Shown in pieces: positions 1-9,528 of a stretch of 64,000 nucleotides of DNA. A model generated the notes under the pieces. It worked only from the letters and a program-made list of their open reading frames with translations. It had not been told where the DNA came from and did not search any database. This DNA comes from CAWDJT01 sp963828705 (lineage in GTDB: Bacteria > Desulfobacterota > Syntrophobacteria > Syntrophobacterales > Syntrophobacteraceae): assembly GCA_963828705.1 (NCBI GenBank), contig CAWHGA010000013.1, positions 38,237-102,236 on the forward strand, in the 5' to 3' direction. Both the position numbers and the translations under genes were made by a program. The first letter of the stretch is position 1. Each line of letters begins with the position of its first letter.

Positions 1-1032
1 GCGAGTCTCACAGGGGTGGGGGCAGACTCTCCCCAGCACTCCGGGAAGGGGCAGACGTTCCATGATCAGCTGGATGGCTTCAAGATACTTCTGCTGGCCG
101 ATAAGCTGCACATAACCCTGGACATTGATTCCGGCCGGGCATGTGGTCACACACGGGGCCCGGTCCTTCTTGTCGATGGCAAAGGTAATGGGGACCGCCT
201 GGGGGAAAGACCGGTAAATGGCCTTGCGCAATCCCAGGTTTTCATCGAATTCGCTAGGCACTGCCACCGGACAGACCTCGGCACACAGGCCGCAACCGGT
301 GCAACGGTCCTCTCGCACATAGCGCGCCCGACGGCGAATGGTGGCAGTGTAGTTGCCCACAAAGCCACTCACGTCCGCCACCTCGCTGTAGGTGTACAGT
401 TTGATGTTGGGTTCCTGACTGACGGCAACAGTTTTGGGCGTGGAAATACAGGCGGCACAGTCCAGAGTGGGAAAAGTCTTGTCGAACTGGACCATGTGAC
501 CGCCGATGGAAGGCTGTTTCTCGACCAGATAGACCTGATGGCCTGCCCTGGAAATGTCCAGGGCAGCCTGGATGCCGGCAATACCGGCACCAACCACCAG
601 GACATCGGGATGCACACCCACTTCGCGGGCGCTCAACCGCTGATGGTAGTTGACCCGCTGAATGGCCGCAGCAGCCAGGGTCTTGGCCTTGTGGGTAGCA
701 TCCTCGACGTTTTCGGTCACCCAGGAACAGTGCTCGCGAACACAGGCCATCTGGAATAGGAAGGGGTTGAGCCCGGCTCGCTGGCAGGCGGACTGAAAGG
801 TCTTTTCGTGCAGCCGCGGCGAACAGGAGGCCACCACCACGCGGTTCAGCCCGAGTTCCCGGATATCCTTTTGAATCATCTCCTGACCTGGGTCGGAACA
901 CATGAACTTGTAGTCACGGGCGACCACCACATGTCTCAGGCCCTGAGCGAACCGCACAACCTCGTCGGTTCGGACCTTGCCCGCGATATTGGTCCCGCAG
1001 TGGCAAATGTAGAAACCAATCTTCTTGGACAT
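1..1032 (-). CDS. HdrA-like FAD/iron-sulfur protein fused to a GltD-type domain (3' end outside window)
   Basis: The reading frame is open from the ATG at 1032 to the window edge (344 codons). The N-terminus has a CHCG motif. A Rossmann FAD site (VVGAGIAGIQAA) lies near residue 145, followed by the HdrA iron-sulfur motif DCAACISTPK near residue 197 and a ferredoxin motif CTGCGLCAEVCP near residue 245. After that come CVTTCPAGINVQGY and RVCPHPCE, which begin the Fer4_20/GltD-type dihydropyrimidine-dehydrogenase-like domain. HdrA proteins are the FAD-bearing electron-bifurcating subunits of heterodisulfide-reductase-type complexes in the cytoplasm; fusions to a GltD/NfnB-like module occur in sulfate reducers and syntrophs. 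A GAGG ribosome site lies 7-8 bases before the ATG. The partner subunits would lie left of the window. The family is clear, but the electron donor and acceptor cannot be told from this fragment. Confidence 0.9.
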   Translation of the reverse strand, partial: MSKKIGFYICHCGTNIAGKVRTDEVVRFAQGLRHVVVARDYKFMCSDPGQEMIQKDIRELGLNRVVVASCSPRLHEKTFQSACQRAGLNPFLFQMACVREHCSWVTENVEDATHKAKTLAAAAIQRVNYHQRLSAREVGVHPDVLVVGAGIAGIQAALDISRAGHQVYLVEKQPSIGGHMVQFDKTFPTLDCAACISTPKTVAVSQEPNIKLYTYSEVADVSGFVGNYTATIRRRARYVREDRCTGCGLCAEVCPVAVPSEFDENLGLRKAIYRSFPQAVPITFAIDKKDRAPCVTTCPAGINVQGYVQLIGQQKYLEAIQLIMERLPLPGVLGRVCPHPCETR

Positions 1033-1875
1033 ACGGGAACCTCACAGCAATGGGGTTGGCAAATCATTGGGACATGCCCCATGACAGCGCCGGTGGGGGG
1101 AGTACCGACTCATGCAGCAATGGGAAAACTTAAGCTACTTCTAGATCACGCAGGGTGCCGGCATCTAGAACTCAGCGTAAACGACCAACACAGCGTCGAT
1201 TAACGCTTACACTCTATTCTATTCCATCAAACATGGTCGATGCAAGCTTCAAGTTTGCTTAACACCTACGAGTCAGCATAGTTGACTAAACACAAGGGTG
1301 TCACCCGATATCCCCCGGCGGTATTATCCTGCTGCGACCCGGCGGAGGTTCACGGTATCCTACACTACTTATGATTCCAGAAACGCGTAGAGGGGAGCCC
1401 GAATGCCTGCCTCTTCAGGGCTCCGGGGCTTTCAACGATCATGCCACAATGCCTAACTGGTTGAACTCATAAATTTTAATCGTGCCATGAACCAAATGGT
1501 ATGTCATCGCAGCGATGCTACCCGTAGAAACGGGAACAAGATGAATCCTCCATGGTCGTTGGTGGAAACCGAATGCACCCACATTTCGGCTCCTGCAGAA
1601 CCAATGGTTGCCGCTCGGCAGCCGACACCTTCATGGGGCGCCGAGTATCACCGGAAAAGATCGAGGATACCGGATGCTGGTCTGTTTCTTGAATTATGAG
1701 GGCATCGACGAGGAAATCCTTACGAGCTTGAGGCAGAAAAAACCCTAGCTTTTCTGCCTGCACAGGCTGGTACTGATCGTTCCTTATTGATTTGGCTAGG
1801 CCCAATTTTTGGAAACAGGCTTTCCTCCAGACTCGTTCGCCACCATCAATCTGCTGCAAGCCTTCTAAGGTGAGA
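1033..1875. other. Intergenic region between divergent hdrA-like and sensor-kinase genes
   Basis: This 843-base stretch holds no reading frame that looks like a real gene. It separates two divergently transcribed genes, so promoters for both are expected here. I could not pick out a convincing -35/-10 or -24/-12 pair. Confidence 0.6.
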
Positions 1876-4159
1876 ATGATGATACTGCAGAAGATCCCGT
1901 ATCTACGACAAAGCCTGACCTTGCAGCTCATTGCCTGGGTCGGGTCCATACTCCTAGGGACCATCTCGATCTGGGCCTTCGCCAATATCAAGTACCATGA
2001 ACGAAATGAGATCGGTCACATGATTGAGGAAACCGACAGGCTGGGCACCACCATCAGGTTGGGGCTACACTATGCCATGATGATCAACTCCAGGGATGAC
2101 ATCAACCAAATTATCAACAACATCGGGCGGCAGCAGGAGATCAGAAACATCCGCGTCTTCAATAAAGCTGGAGAAATCAAATTCTCCAGTGTTTTGGAAG
2201 AGGTCGAAAAGACCACGGATATCAGAGCGGAGGCATGCATCATCTGCCATAGGGCAGATCCGCCATTGGAAACCGTCCCCATGATGACGCGAACCCGCAT
2301 GGTTAATACTCAGCAGCACGACCGACAGCTCGGGATCATCAGTCCGATTTACAATGAGCCGGGCTGTTCCGAGGCCTCTTGTCATTACCATCCTCGCGAC
2401 AAGAAGGTCTTGGGAGCCCTTGATGTGGTGGTATCTTTGAACAAAATGGACATAGAAATTGTTTCTCACGAGAAAGAGATGATCGCACTAGCCTTTTTCA
2501 TTTTTATCGTGATTGCAGCCATCATAAGTGCCTTCTTCTTCAACTTTGTAAATCGACCGATAAAAAACTTGATAACAGCCACACGCCATATTGGTCAAGG
2601 TAACTATCGACATATGATAGACGTTAATCGGGATGATGAAATTGGACAGTTGGCTAATGCTGTGCATCATATGGGTGAAGAAATAAAGAAAAATCACGAA
2701 GAACTCAACAGACAAAAGTATGAATATCAAAATCTGTTTGAACAGGTCCCGTGTTATATAACGGTTCAGGACAGAGATCTGAAGATCATAACATACAACC
2801 AGGAAACCGCACGGCAATTCAGGCCAAAACCGGGAGACTACTGTTATAGCGCCTACAAGGGTCGAACCGAACGATGCGAAGTGTGTCCCGTCGCCCAGAC
2901 TTTTGCAGATGGTAGCTGTCACGGTGGGCGAAGAGCGGGTTATCAACCACGACGGGACGGAAACCCATTTGTTTGTCCGAACCACACCCGTCAGGCAATC
3001 TTCTCAAGAGATTACGGCGGTTATGGAGATCAGTCTGGACATCACCGAATCGAAAAGACTCGAAAAGGAGATCAGAAAGTCGGAACAGAAGTACCAGACG
3101 ATCTTTAATAACATCCCCAATGCAGTATTCGTCGTCGATGCTCACACCATGGAAATCCTCGACTGCAACGAGAGCGCATCGACAGTGTATGGATTCGACA
3201 AAGCGGAACTCATCGCCCACCCATTTTCGAGTCTCTTTGAAGCAAGCCAACGAGACAATTATTCCAGGCGGCTAAGGACAGCAGCAACATTGACCCAGGT
3301 GAGGCAGCTGACCAAAGCCGGGCAGACCATCTTTGTTAACATGCATACCTCTCCATCGGAATATCTCGGTCGAGAAGCTTACCTGGTGGTGGCAAGCGAT
3401 ATCACCCAAAGGCTCTCGGCCGAACAGCAATTGATTCAGGCCAGCAAAATGGCAACGCTGGGAGAGATGTCCGCCGGGGTTGCGCATGAACTCAATCAGC
3501 CGCTGGCGGTCATCAAAACCGCCAGCACTTACCTGCTGAAGAAAGCCAGGAAACGAGAACCCATTGATGACGGCATCCTCCAGACCATGGCCGAAGAAAT
3601 CGACAGCCACGTCAACCGGGCCGCAAAGATCATCAACCATTTGAGGGAATTCGGACGGAAGTCGGATGTTCGCAAGGAACCAGTGCAAGTCAACGACGCC
3701 ATGTTCAAGGCATCCGATATGTTCCATCAGCAATTGAAGCTGAAGCAGATCAATGTAGTCATGGAGCTGCAAGAGGATTTACCTCTGGTCCTAGCCGATG
3801 TGAACCGCCTGGAACAGGTCTTCATCAACCTGCTCATCAATGCCAGAGATGCCATTGAAGAGAAGCAGGAACAAAGCGCTGACAAAGCTATGAAGAAAGA
3901 GATCCAACTAAGAAGCTACACTGACGGAGATAGGGTTACGGTGGAAATCGTGGATTCGGGGATAGGTATTCGTGATCACATCAGAGACAGGATCTTTGAG
4001 CCCTTCTTCACGACCAAGAAAATCGGTCAGGGCACAGGACTTGGCCTTTCCATCAGCTATGGAATCGTGCAGGACTATGACGGGATCATTAAGGTGGTAA
4101 GCGGCGACAATGAGGGTTCAAAATTCACCATTCAGTTCCCGGCTGTTGCCGGCGCGTGA
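1876..4159 (+). CDS. Membrane sensor histidine kinase with heme c-type sensor region, HAMP, two PAS domains (one frame break)
   Basis: A membrane signal kinase of about 760 residues, paralogous over its whole length to the gene at 11839-14112. Order: TM helix (residues about 15-33), extracytoplasmic region with CIICH (CX2CH) and CSEASCH (CX4CH), both typical of covalent heme c attachment, second TM helix, HAMP, a PAS domain with the cysteine set CYSAY...CEVCP, a second PAS, the H-box region VAHELNQPL, then an ATPase with NARDAIEE and GQGTGLGLS. The frame breaks near 2923: one surplus base in cacggtggg moves the reading to the next frame, and removing it restores alignment with the paralog. 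Start ATG 1876 (or 1879) follows AAGGTGAG. The heme motifs suggest redox, CO/NO or O2 sensing, which is inference. The next gene starts 11 bases downstream, suggesting an operon. Confidence 0.85.
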
Positions 4160-4170
4160 CTGGAGAGGGG

Positions 4171-4810
4171 ATGCATAGAGAAGCTTCCGGACTGGCCATA
4201 CCCGTGTTTCGCTCCCGAGTAGCACCGGTGCTCAATTGGTGTTCCAAGATGCTCATCTTGGGAGAAAGCGCTGCGACCTGTGCGGCTCGGCCAGGAAATG
4301 CTACTATTGAACATGAGCGCCTTCGACCGGCTGCGCATCCTTAGAGACGAAGGGATCTGCACACTGATCTGCGGGGCTTTGAGTCCCGACTTACTAAGCT
4401 ATGGCGAACATCTTGGTTTACGCATCATCTGCGGGGTAGCGGGTGACGTTGACGAAGTGCTGCGGGCCTACCACACACAGCAATTGGATCAGCCGCGCTT
4501 CTGGCTGCCCGGTTGTACCGGGCAACGCAACTACCGTAGAAACTGTCTGCGAGCCGTTGATGATGGCTTCACCCATGGTATGAAATCGGCCAAGACGGGT
4601 GGCGAGGGCCACATCCAAGTGGGCACCGAAGGGGTGCCATCCCAGAAACCGGGACCGGGCGCCGAAAAAAGCCGCACGGGGCGCATACGGGGCGGTCTCG
4701 GTGGTTTCTGCATCTGTCCTCAATGCGGCATGAAAATTCGTCATGAACGAGGCATTCCCTGTGCACAAATCTACTGCCCCCAGTGTGACCTGCCTATGGC
4801 CAGGCCATAA
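4171..4810 (+). CDS. NifX/NafY-family protein with C-terminal zinc ribbon (one frame break)
   Basis: The N-terminal part (GLAIPVFRSRVAPVLNWC, then ICTLICGALSPDLL and IICGVAGDVDEVLRAY) matches the dinitrogenase iron-molybdenum cofactor biosynthesis fold (NifX/NifB C-terminal/NafY). The C-terminus, after a Gly/Lys-rich linker, is a zinc ribbon of the form CICPQCG...CAQIYCPQCD. The ATG at 4171 follows GGAGAGGGG and sits 11 bases after the kinase gene, so the two are probably co-transcribed. The frame breaks near 4285 (one surplus base); without the correction only the C-terminal 176 residues read through. Proteins of this type occur widely in anaerobes outside nitrogen fixation, often beside MinD-type P-loop ATPases, and their role there is unknown. 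The same zinc ribbon recurs at 5543-5779. Confidence 0.75.
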
Positions 4811-5225
4811 CAGTGCTTGCAATGTCTTCCGGCAGCCTCAAGGAACAGATTGAATCCCAAGGGGACACCCCTCCGGGTGCAGATTGTTCCCTTCCATAGT
4901 CAGCCGGTCATCGGCTGCAGCTTCCCGATCTCCCGCTACGATGGCCATTGCTGCCAGTCTTCCCGCCGATCAAAAAGCCTGCGCCGATTTCGGCCATCCC
5001 GATTCGCTGCCCACCAATCTCCCCAACCAGCACCACTCGTGAGGGTGCATCCAAGTTCCCCTGCACCCATGCCAGATCCCGTTAACGCTACCGTCGTAGT
5101 CATTGAGAAGTGTTTGTCCGCAGGTCAAAAGCGGAATCGAAGCCAACCTGGTACGACCTTTGCTGTCTTAACGGGCACAAAACAGGATTCTTTCGTTGTC
5201 AACAGCTGGAAAAGGGAGAGTGCTC
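4811..5225. other. Intergenic stretch, no gene recognised
   Basis: These 415 bases follow the NifX-like gene. Only a 25-codon open frame from the ATG at 4823 could be seen, with no family resemblance, and I do not call it. Confidence 0.5.
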
Positions 5226-5459
5226 ATGCAAAGACGAGTTGGGATGCTGGACAGAGTTGCCGGTTTGCTGGTTGGTTTCGCCTTCATAATCATCGGGATG
5301 TTGTTGTTACTGTTAGGCCTCACCTTTCTTCCAGTCCTCGGTATCATCATGGCTCTGCCGGTGATGCGGATGTCAGTTTTTTTCCTAATCCCTGAAGCGT
5401 CCTCGGATGCGGCCGAAGAGTGCGTTTACCGTCTGCCTTACATGGCCAAGGCCGCATAG
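5226..5459 (+). CDS. Small membrane protein, function unknown
   Basis: The 77-residue product begins MQRRVGMLDRVAGLLVG and is dominated by a long hydrophobic stretch (residues about 12-52) rich in Ile, Leu and Gly, enough for one long or two short membrane segments, with a short polar tail. I chose the ATG at 5226, preceded by AAAGGGAGAG, over an in-frame upstream ATG at 5196 that lacks a ribosome site. It lies between two zinc-ribbon genes on the same strand, and its spacing suggests it belongs to the same transcription unit. I do not recognise the family. Confidence 0.6.
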   Translation: MQRRVGMLDRVAGLLVGFAFIIIGMLLLLLGLTFLPVLGIIMALPVMRMSVFFLIPEASSDAAEECVYRLPYMAKAA

Positions 5460-5542
5460 GTGGACGTGTACTAAGGGGAAGTGAATGCCATGAGTGATTC
5501 CATGCAACATTCAAAATGGGTCGGAATGACCGGAGGTGCATC

Positions 5543-5779
5543 ATGCCAGACACAAGAGGACAGGGAAGCGGTGGCCAGAAGGGAAAAGGCAGAGGTGGAA
5601 AAGCGGGCGGAAGCGGCAGCGCTGCCGGGATAGGTGGTCGTCGGGGTGGTCCCGGCGGTTCATGCGTCTGTCCCTCATGCGGCCAGAAGGAACCTCACCT
5701 GCGCGGCACCCCATGCATAGACATGCACTGCTCCAAGTGCGGTCAAGCCATGGTGCGAGAAGCAACCTCAGGCCAGTAG
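5543..5779 (+). CDS. Small Gly/Lys-rich protein with C-terminal zinc ribbon
   Basis: The 78-residue product has a Gly/Lys/Ser-rich, probably disordered first half and a four-cysteine zinc ribbon, CVCPSCG followed by CIDMHCSKCG. This ribbon is closely similar to the C-terminus of the NifX-like protein at 4171-4810, as though that domain existed here as a separate protein. The start ATG follows a strong GGAGG six bases upstream. The metal ligands and short length suggest a metal- or nucleic-acid-binding accessory protein, but no function can be assigned. A P-loop ATPase remnant follows directly. Confidence 0.65.
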   Translation: MPDTRGQGSGGQKGKGRGGKAGGSGSAAGIGGRRGGPGGSCVCPSCGQKEPHLRGTPCIDMHCSKCGQAMVREATSGQ

Positions 5780-5807
5780 TCAGGTACAGGTTGGCGGATT
5801 GTTGCCA

Positions 5808-5926
5808 GTGATCATCGCCATTGCCAGCGGCAAAGGAGGGGCGGGAAGGACCACCTTTGCCGTCAACTTTGCCACCGCGCTGAACAAACCTCTTTGATCC
5901 TGGATTGCACCGTCGAAGAATCGTAA
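5808..5926 (+). pseudogene. Truncated MinD/Mrp-type P-loop ATPase remnant
   Basis: From the GTG at 5808 the sequence reads VIIAIASGKGGAGRTTFAVN, the deviant Walker A region of MinD/ParA/Mrp ATPases, with Arg where the last motif lysine is usual. After ALNKP the frame breaks. One base on, it reads SLILDCTVEES, which fits the following strand and acidic motif (LDCDVEEP in relatives), then stops. About 42 of the expected 270-290 residues remain, so this is a deletion remnant and not only a frame error. Full-length ATPases with an inserted ferredoxin domain are common neighbours of NifX-like and zinc-ribbon genes in sulfate reducers, so an ancestral locus was probably larger. Confidence 0.65.
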
Positions 5927-6386
5927 CCGTTTCGAAATTGCTTAATCCTAAAGCAGGAATCCAAGAGCCTCTCGAAAACTATGTCGGTTTATGATTCGAC
6001 ACCTCACCACGAACGGAAATACAGTCACGGTGCGGATGCAGCAGTGCTGTTTGGCCTGAGCATCGAGGGGTGTCAAAGGAATTCCGCCGAGGCCCCGAAG
6101 ATAACTGTATTTCCTTTGTTAACTTGCGTTGTAATAATCAGAGCTACGGTTGGCACGGTATGAAAGATCAGGGAAGAATAGAGAGTTCATCCGTGGGTAT
6201 CGGTGGCCATTGAACGGTTAGGCTGTGGTAACCGGGCCCTGCATTCCCAAGCCTTTCAAGTTCTTTCCGTGGCCGCCATCACGGTGTATCGTAACCAAAG
6301 CGCCTGCGGTGCGCGAAGCCCTGAAGCAGAATCCATACCAGCCGGCTGGTCCCGACCAAATCTGCCAAATTGGAAGGACACTGGAT
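5927..6386. other. Intergenic stretch, no gene recognised
   Basis: These 460 bases lie between the P-loop remnant and fmdE. They may hold decayed remains of the ATPase gene, but no further homologous segment could be read in any frame. Confidence 0.45.
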
Positions 6387-6965
6387 ATGAACCAAGCAAA
6401 CCAATCATGCGCCTGTAGCCAAGTCAACCCTGAGGATAGGGACCTGGCCGAGGTGGTCCGCTTCCATGGGCACATGTGCCCGGGGTTGGCCATCGGTTAC
6501 CGGGCTGCCAGGATCGTCATGGAACGGCTTGGATCCGTGCGGGCCGAAGATGAGGAACTGGTCGCCATCGTCGAAAACGATTCTTGCTCCGTGGATGCGG
6601 TGCAGTGGGTCACGGGCTGTACCTTCGGCAAGGGGAATTTCCTTTTCCAGGATCACGGCAAACAGGTCTTTACCGTGGCGCTGCGGCCCAGCGGGAGGGC
6701 GGTGCGGGTGGCGCTCAAGCGCCGGGAACTGCGCCAAGGAGAACCACCCCATCAGGACCGGGATGCCAGGACCCGATGGTTACTCACCGCTCCTGAGGAA
6801 GCGCTGTTCCACGTCGAGGAGACCACCCTGATCCTGCCGGACCTGGCCCAGATTAGAGACTCCGTAGTCTGCGACCGATGCGGCGAAGAGGCTATGGTCA
6901 CCCGCACGGCGCATCTCGGGTCGCGGACGCTCTGTATCCCCTGTTCGAAAGTGGCGGAAAAGTAA
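6387..6965 (+). CDS. FmdE/FwdE family protein with C-terminal zinc ribbon
   Basis: The 192-residue product contains the FmdE signature FHGHMCPGLAIGYRAA near residue 28, an ENDSCSVDAVQWVTGCTFGKG segment split over residues about 58-80, and a C-terminal CDRCGEEAM...CIPCS zinc-binding pair. In methanogens FmdE accompanies molybdenum/tungsten formylmethanofuran dehydrogenase. In bacteria stand-alone copies occur beside molybdoenzyme and cofactor genes, and their function is not established. The ATG at 6387 follows GGAAGGAC. No formylmethanofuran dehydrogenase genes are in the window; moeA (26758-27990) is the only other molybdenum gene. The family call is secure and the role open. Confidence 0.85.
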   Translation: MNQANQSCACSQVNPEDRDLAEVVRFHGHMCPGLAIGYRAARIVMERLGSVRAEDEELVAIVENDSCSVDAVQWVTGCTFGKGNFLFQDHGKQVFTVALRPSGRAVRVALKRRELRQGEPPHQDRDARTRWLLTAPEEALFHVEETTLILPDLAQIRDSVVCDRCGEEAMVTRTAHLGSRTLCIPCSKVAEK

Positions 6966-7121
6966 GATCCCACTGAAGTTGATCAGGGTTATCCTGCTGT
7001 CAGCGCTTTCCACCTTTAGAATCGAAGGAACCATCCATGTGCCTTGGCCGATCGTGGGATCGGAAAAGACCGTTATCTCTGATGGTATTCGTCAATTTCT
7101 TGTATGGGAGGGCCAAAGACC

Positions 7122-7574
7122 ATGACCGAATCGAGAGTCACCAATCAGCAGCCGTCGTTGGAAATCCCCATTACCATTCGTTTTGGGGATACCGACCCCT
7201 ATGGGGTGGTCTACTTCGCCTCTTATTTTCGTTACTGCCATCATGGCATTGAGGAATTCCTTCGACATCTCGGGCTTCCACCGGCCACCATGTTCCGCAA
7301 CCAAGAACAGGGTTTTGGTCTCCCCATCGTGGGCGCGACCTGTGATTTCCATCGGCCAGTAAAGTATGGTGAGGAGATCCTTCTATCAGTATCAATCCTC
7401 AAAATGGGCAACAAGTCCTTGACCTTCGGGTTTCGGTTCCGCCGTCCGGGTACCGATGAGGTAGTCGCACAAGGGCAAGCGAGCCTGGTGTCAATCGGAC
7501 CCGACTGGCGCTCACAGGCTCTTCCTGATCGGCTGCGTGAGGCAATAAGTCCTTTTCTCGTGACAACGGCTTGA
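7122..7574 (+). CDS. Acyl-CoA thioesterase, 4HBT hotdog fold (YbgC-like)
   Basis: The 150-residue product has the hotdog-fold active-site motif FGDTDPYGVVYFASYFRYCH at residues about 20-40, the 4-hydroxybenzoyl-CoA thioesterase/YbgC signature with its catalytic Asp. Length matches the family. The start ATG at 7122 was preferred over the one at 7104 because GGGAGGG precedes it by a good distance. Such enzymes hydrolyse short- or aromatic-acyl-CoA in the cytoplasm; the substrate cannot be told from sequence. A second member lies at 40888-41349. Confidence 0.85.
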   Translation: MTESRVTNQQPSLEIPITIRFGDTDPYGVVYFASYFRYCHHGIEEFLRHLGLPPATMFRNQEQGFGLPIVGATCDFHRPVKYGEEILLSVSILKMGNKSLTFGFRFRRPGTDEVVAQGQASLVSIGPDWRSQALPDRLREAISPFLVTTA

Positions 7575-7779
7575 TTCGTAGTGGAATATGGGATACTGAT
7601 AGGATCATCAACTGAAAATCTGATCCGGGGAACCAATCGATCCGGCTTCCGGGAAATATAGTCCCCGTGACCCGGTTGGTCGAGATTGAGGGAGCCTGCT
7701 CGGCACCTGAAGTGAATGCCCTTTTCGAGAGCCTTGCGGAAAACCTAAGATCCTGTCTCCCCGGTGGTTCTTAGGCAAC

Positions 7780-9190
7780 GTGCGCACGCATCAGGAGCCT
7801 CAACCAAGGGAGCCGTTGAAGAGAGACGAAACCCAGACCCCCATGGTACAGCAGCCGGATCTTTCCCCACAGACCGAGATCATCTTGAACAGCATTGCTG
7901 ATGGGGTGTTCACCGTAGATCAGGAGTGGCGGATTACGTCCTTCAATCGTGCCGCCGAGGAGATAATCGGCATTTCGGCCGCCGAAGCTATTGGACGTCC
8001 CTGCTGCGAGGTCTTCCGCGCCAATATCTGTGAAACGACCTGCGTCCTCAAGTATACGCTCAAGAACCGGAAAACGGGTGGTAGACAAACCTATCGCCAT
8101 CCTCAGGGCTGACGGCAAAGAGATCCCCATCAGCGTCAGCACTGCCCTCCTCAAAGATGAATCGGGTGAAATCATTGGGGGGGTGGAAACGTTTCGAGAC
8201 CTCAGCCTGGTTGCTACGCTCCGCAAGGAAATCGATCGACAATACCGGTTCGGGGACATTATTTCCAAATCTCCCACCATGCAGAAACTGCTTTCCATTC
8301 TTCCCGACGTTGCCCAAAGCGAAAGCACGGTGCTGGTCCAGGGGGAGAGTGGAACCGGCAAAGAACTCTTCAGCCGTGCGATTCATGCTCTGAGCCCAAG
8401 AGCCAAGGGCCCGTTTGTGGCACTCAATTGCGGCGCCCTTCCCGATACGCTGCTCGAATCGGAGCTGTTCGGCCACGTGGCCGGAGCTTTCACCGATGCC
8501 AAACGAAACCGTTTGGGTCGTTTTGCCATGGCGGAAGGCGGCACGCTCTTTTTGGACGAAATCGGAGACATTTCTCCAGCCTTGCAGGTTCGTCTTTTGA
8601 GAGTCCTCGAAGAGCGCTGCTACGAACCCCTGGGATCCTCGCAGACCATCAAGGCCGATGTCAGGATTGTCGCAGCGAGCAATAAGGACCTGGCGCTACT
8701 GGTCCTGGAAGGTTCCTTCAGAAAGGACCTTTACTATCGCATAAATGTGGTCAAACTGGAGTTGCCAAGACTTGCGGAGAGGAAGGAGGACATTCCGCTG
8801 CTTGCTGAACACTTCATAGACCGACTCAACAAGCTGCGGAACAAGAGCATTCTGGGATTGAGTCACGAATCTCTGGGTGTGTTCATGCGCCACGATTGGC
8901 CCGGCAACATCCGTGAATTGGAAAACGTCATCGAATACGCCTTCATTCTCTGCCGGGATGGATTGATTCAACCGAGTTGCCTTCCTGAACACCTCCAGGT
9001 CCACGCCTGCAAAATCACTGATTTCCAGGGCTTGAATCTTAAGGATATTGAACGGCGCGCAATCTGGGAAGCTCTTGAGCGCAACCATTGGCGTCGGATG
9101 GCCACCGCCAGAGAACTGGGAATCGACAAGAACACCCTCCGCAGAAAGATGCAACGCCTCCAAATGGAGGTACCGAGAACGCCTGAGTAG
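7780..9190 (+). CDS. PAS-containing sigma-54-dependent transcriptional activator (one frame break)
   Basis: N-terminal PAS domain (residues about 28-110) with the cysteine cluster CCEVFRANICETTC, which may hold a cofactor; central AAA+ domain with Walker A GESGTGKE and Walker B LFLDEIGD; C-terminal Fis-type helix-turn-helix (ARELGIDKNTLRRKMQRL). No receiver domain is present, so the PAS is the likely input. The sigma-54 contact loop reads GAFTDA where GAFTGA is standard. One surplus base near 8085 (aaaacgggtgg) breaks the frame inside the PAS; removing it joins NRK to VVDKPIAILRADG. The start is uncertain: GTG 7780 or ATG 7843, neither with a strong ribosome site. No sigma-54 promoter target could be picked out nearby. 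Confidence 0.85.
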
Positions 9191-9192
9191 CA

Positions 9193-9415
9193 ATTTCCTG
9201 GTAACTTCTCAATAACTGGTGGCACGCAACACTGATCGTCATTCCCGCATGCTCTTAGCGGGAATCCAGTCATGCCTTTTGCGGGACTTAAGACCCCTGG
9301 ACCCCCGCCAAAAGCATGCGGGGGTGACGGGCTGGTGACTTTCATATAAGAGCCGGAAGCTACAAGCTCTGTAGACGGCTGTTCTGCCCACACTTATTGA
9401 GAAGTTACTGGAAAT
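9193..9415. repeat. MITE-like inverted-repeat element, about 220 bp
   Basis: The ends carry a perfect 15-base inverted repeat, GTAACTTCTCAATAA at 9201-9215 and its complement at 9394-9408. It extends outward to atttcc/ggaaat with one indel, about 21 bases in all. Inside is a second, smaller fold-back based on the widespread intergenic unit gtcattcccgc...gcgggaatcca and its opposite copy with cgggggtgac. There is no coding capacity. It sits right after the sigma-54 regulator. No clear target-site duplication could be defined. Confidence 0.65.
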
Positions 9416-9444
9416 AACCCAAAGCACCGCCGGCAGTTGGCCAC

Positions 9445-9479
9445 CGCCCTCCCCTTGCCGAGGCGATCTGGGGAGGGCG
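9445..9479 (-). terminator. Hairpin downstream of the minus-strand signalling operon
   Basis: CGCCCTCCCC (9445-9454) pairs perfectly with GGGGAGGGCG (9470-9479) across a 15-base loop. It lies about 50 bases past the stop of the response regulator at 9529. There is no strong T-run, so termination is likely but not certain. Confidence 0.5.
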
Positions 9480-9528
9480 TTCGGGACATGGTTTACTTGC
9501 AGGCTTCGACGTCACTTGTTCATATCGA

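Noticed and set aside
1876..4159. Programmed +1 frameshifting as the explanation for the broken sensor kinase.
   Set aside because: No slippery motif is shared among the many broken genes, and the same kind of break occurs in rpoD and dnaG. Sequence error is simpler.
7618..7774. Coding-like stretch before the sigma-54 regulator (TRLVEIEGACSAPEVNALFE).
   Set aside because: It is about 50 codons between stops without a start codon and ribosome site, and no family was recognised.
7600..7780. Riboswitch-like GC-rich stems upstream of the sigma-54 regulator.
   Set aside because: No match to cobalamin, c-di-GMP, SAM or molybdenum-cofactor consensus positions that I can recall.
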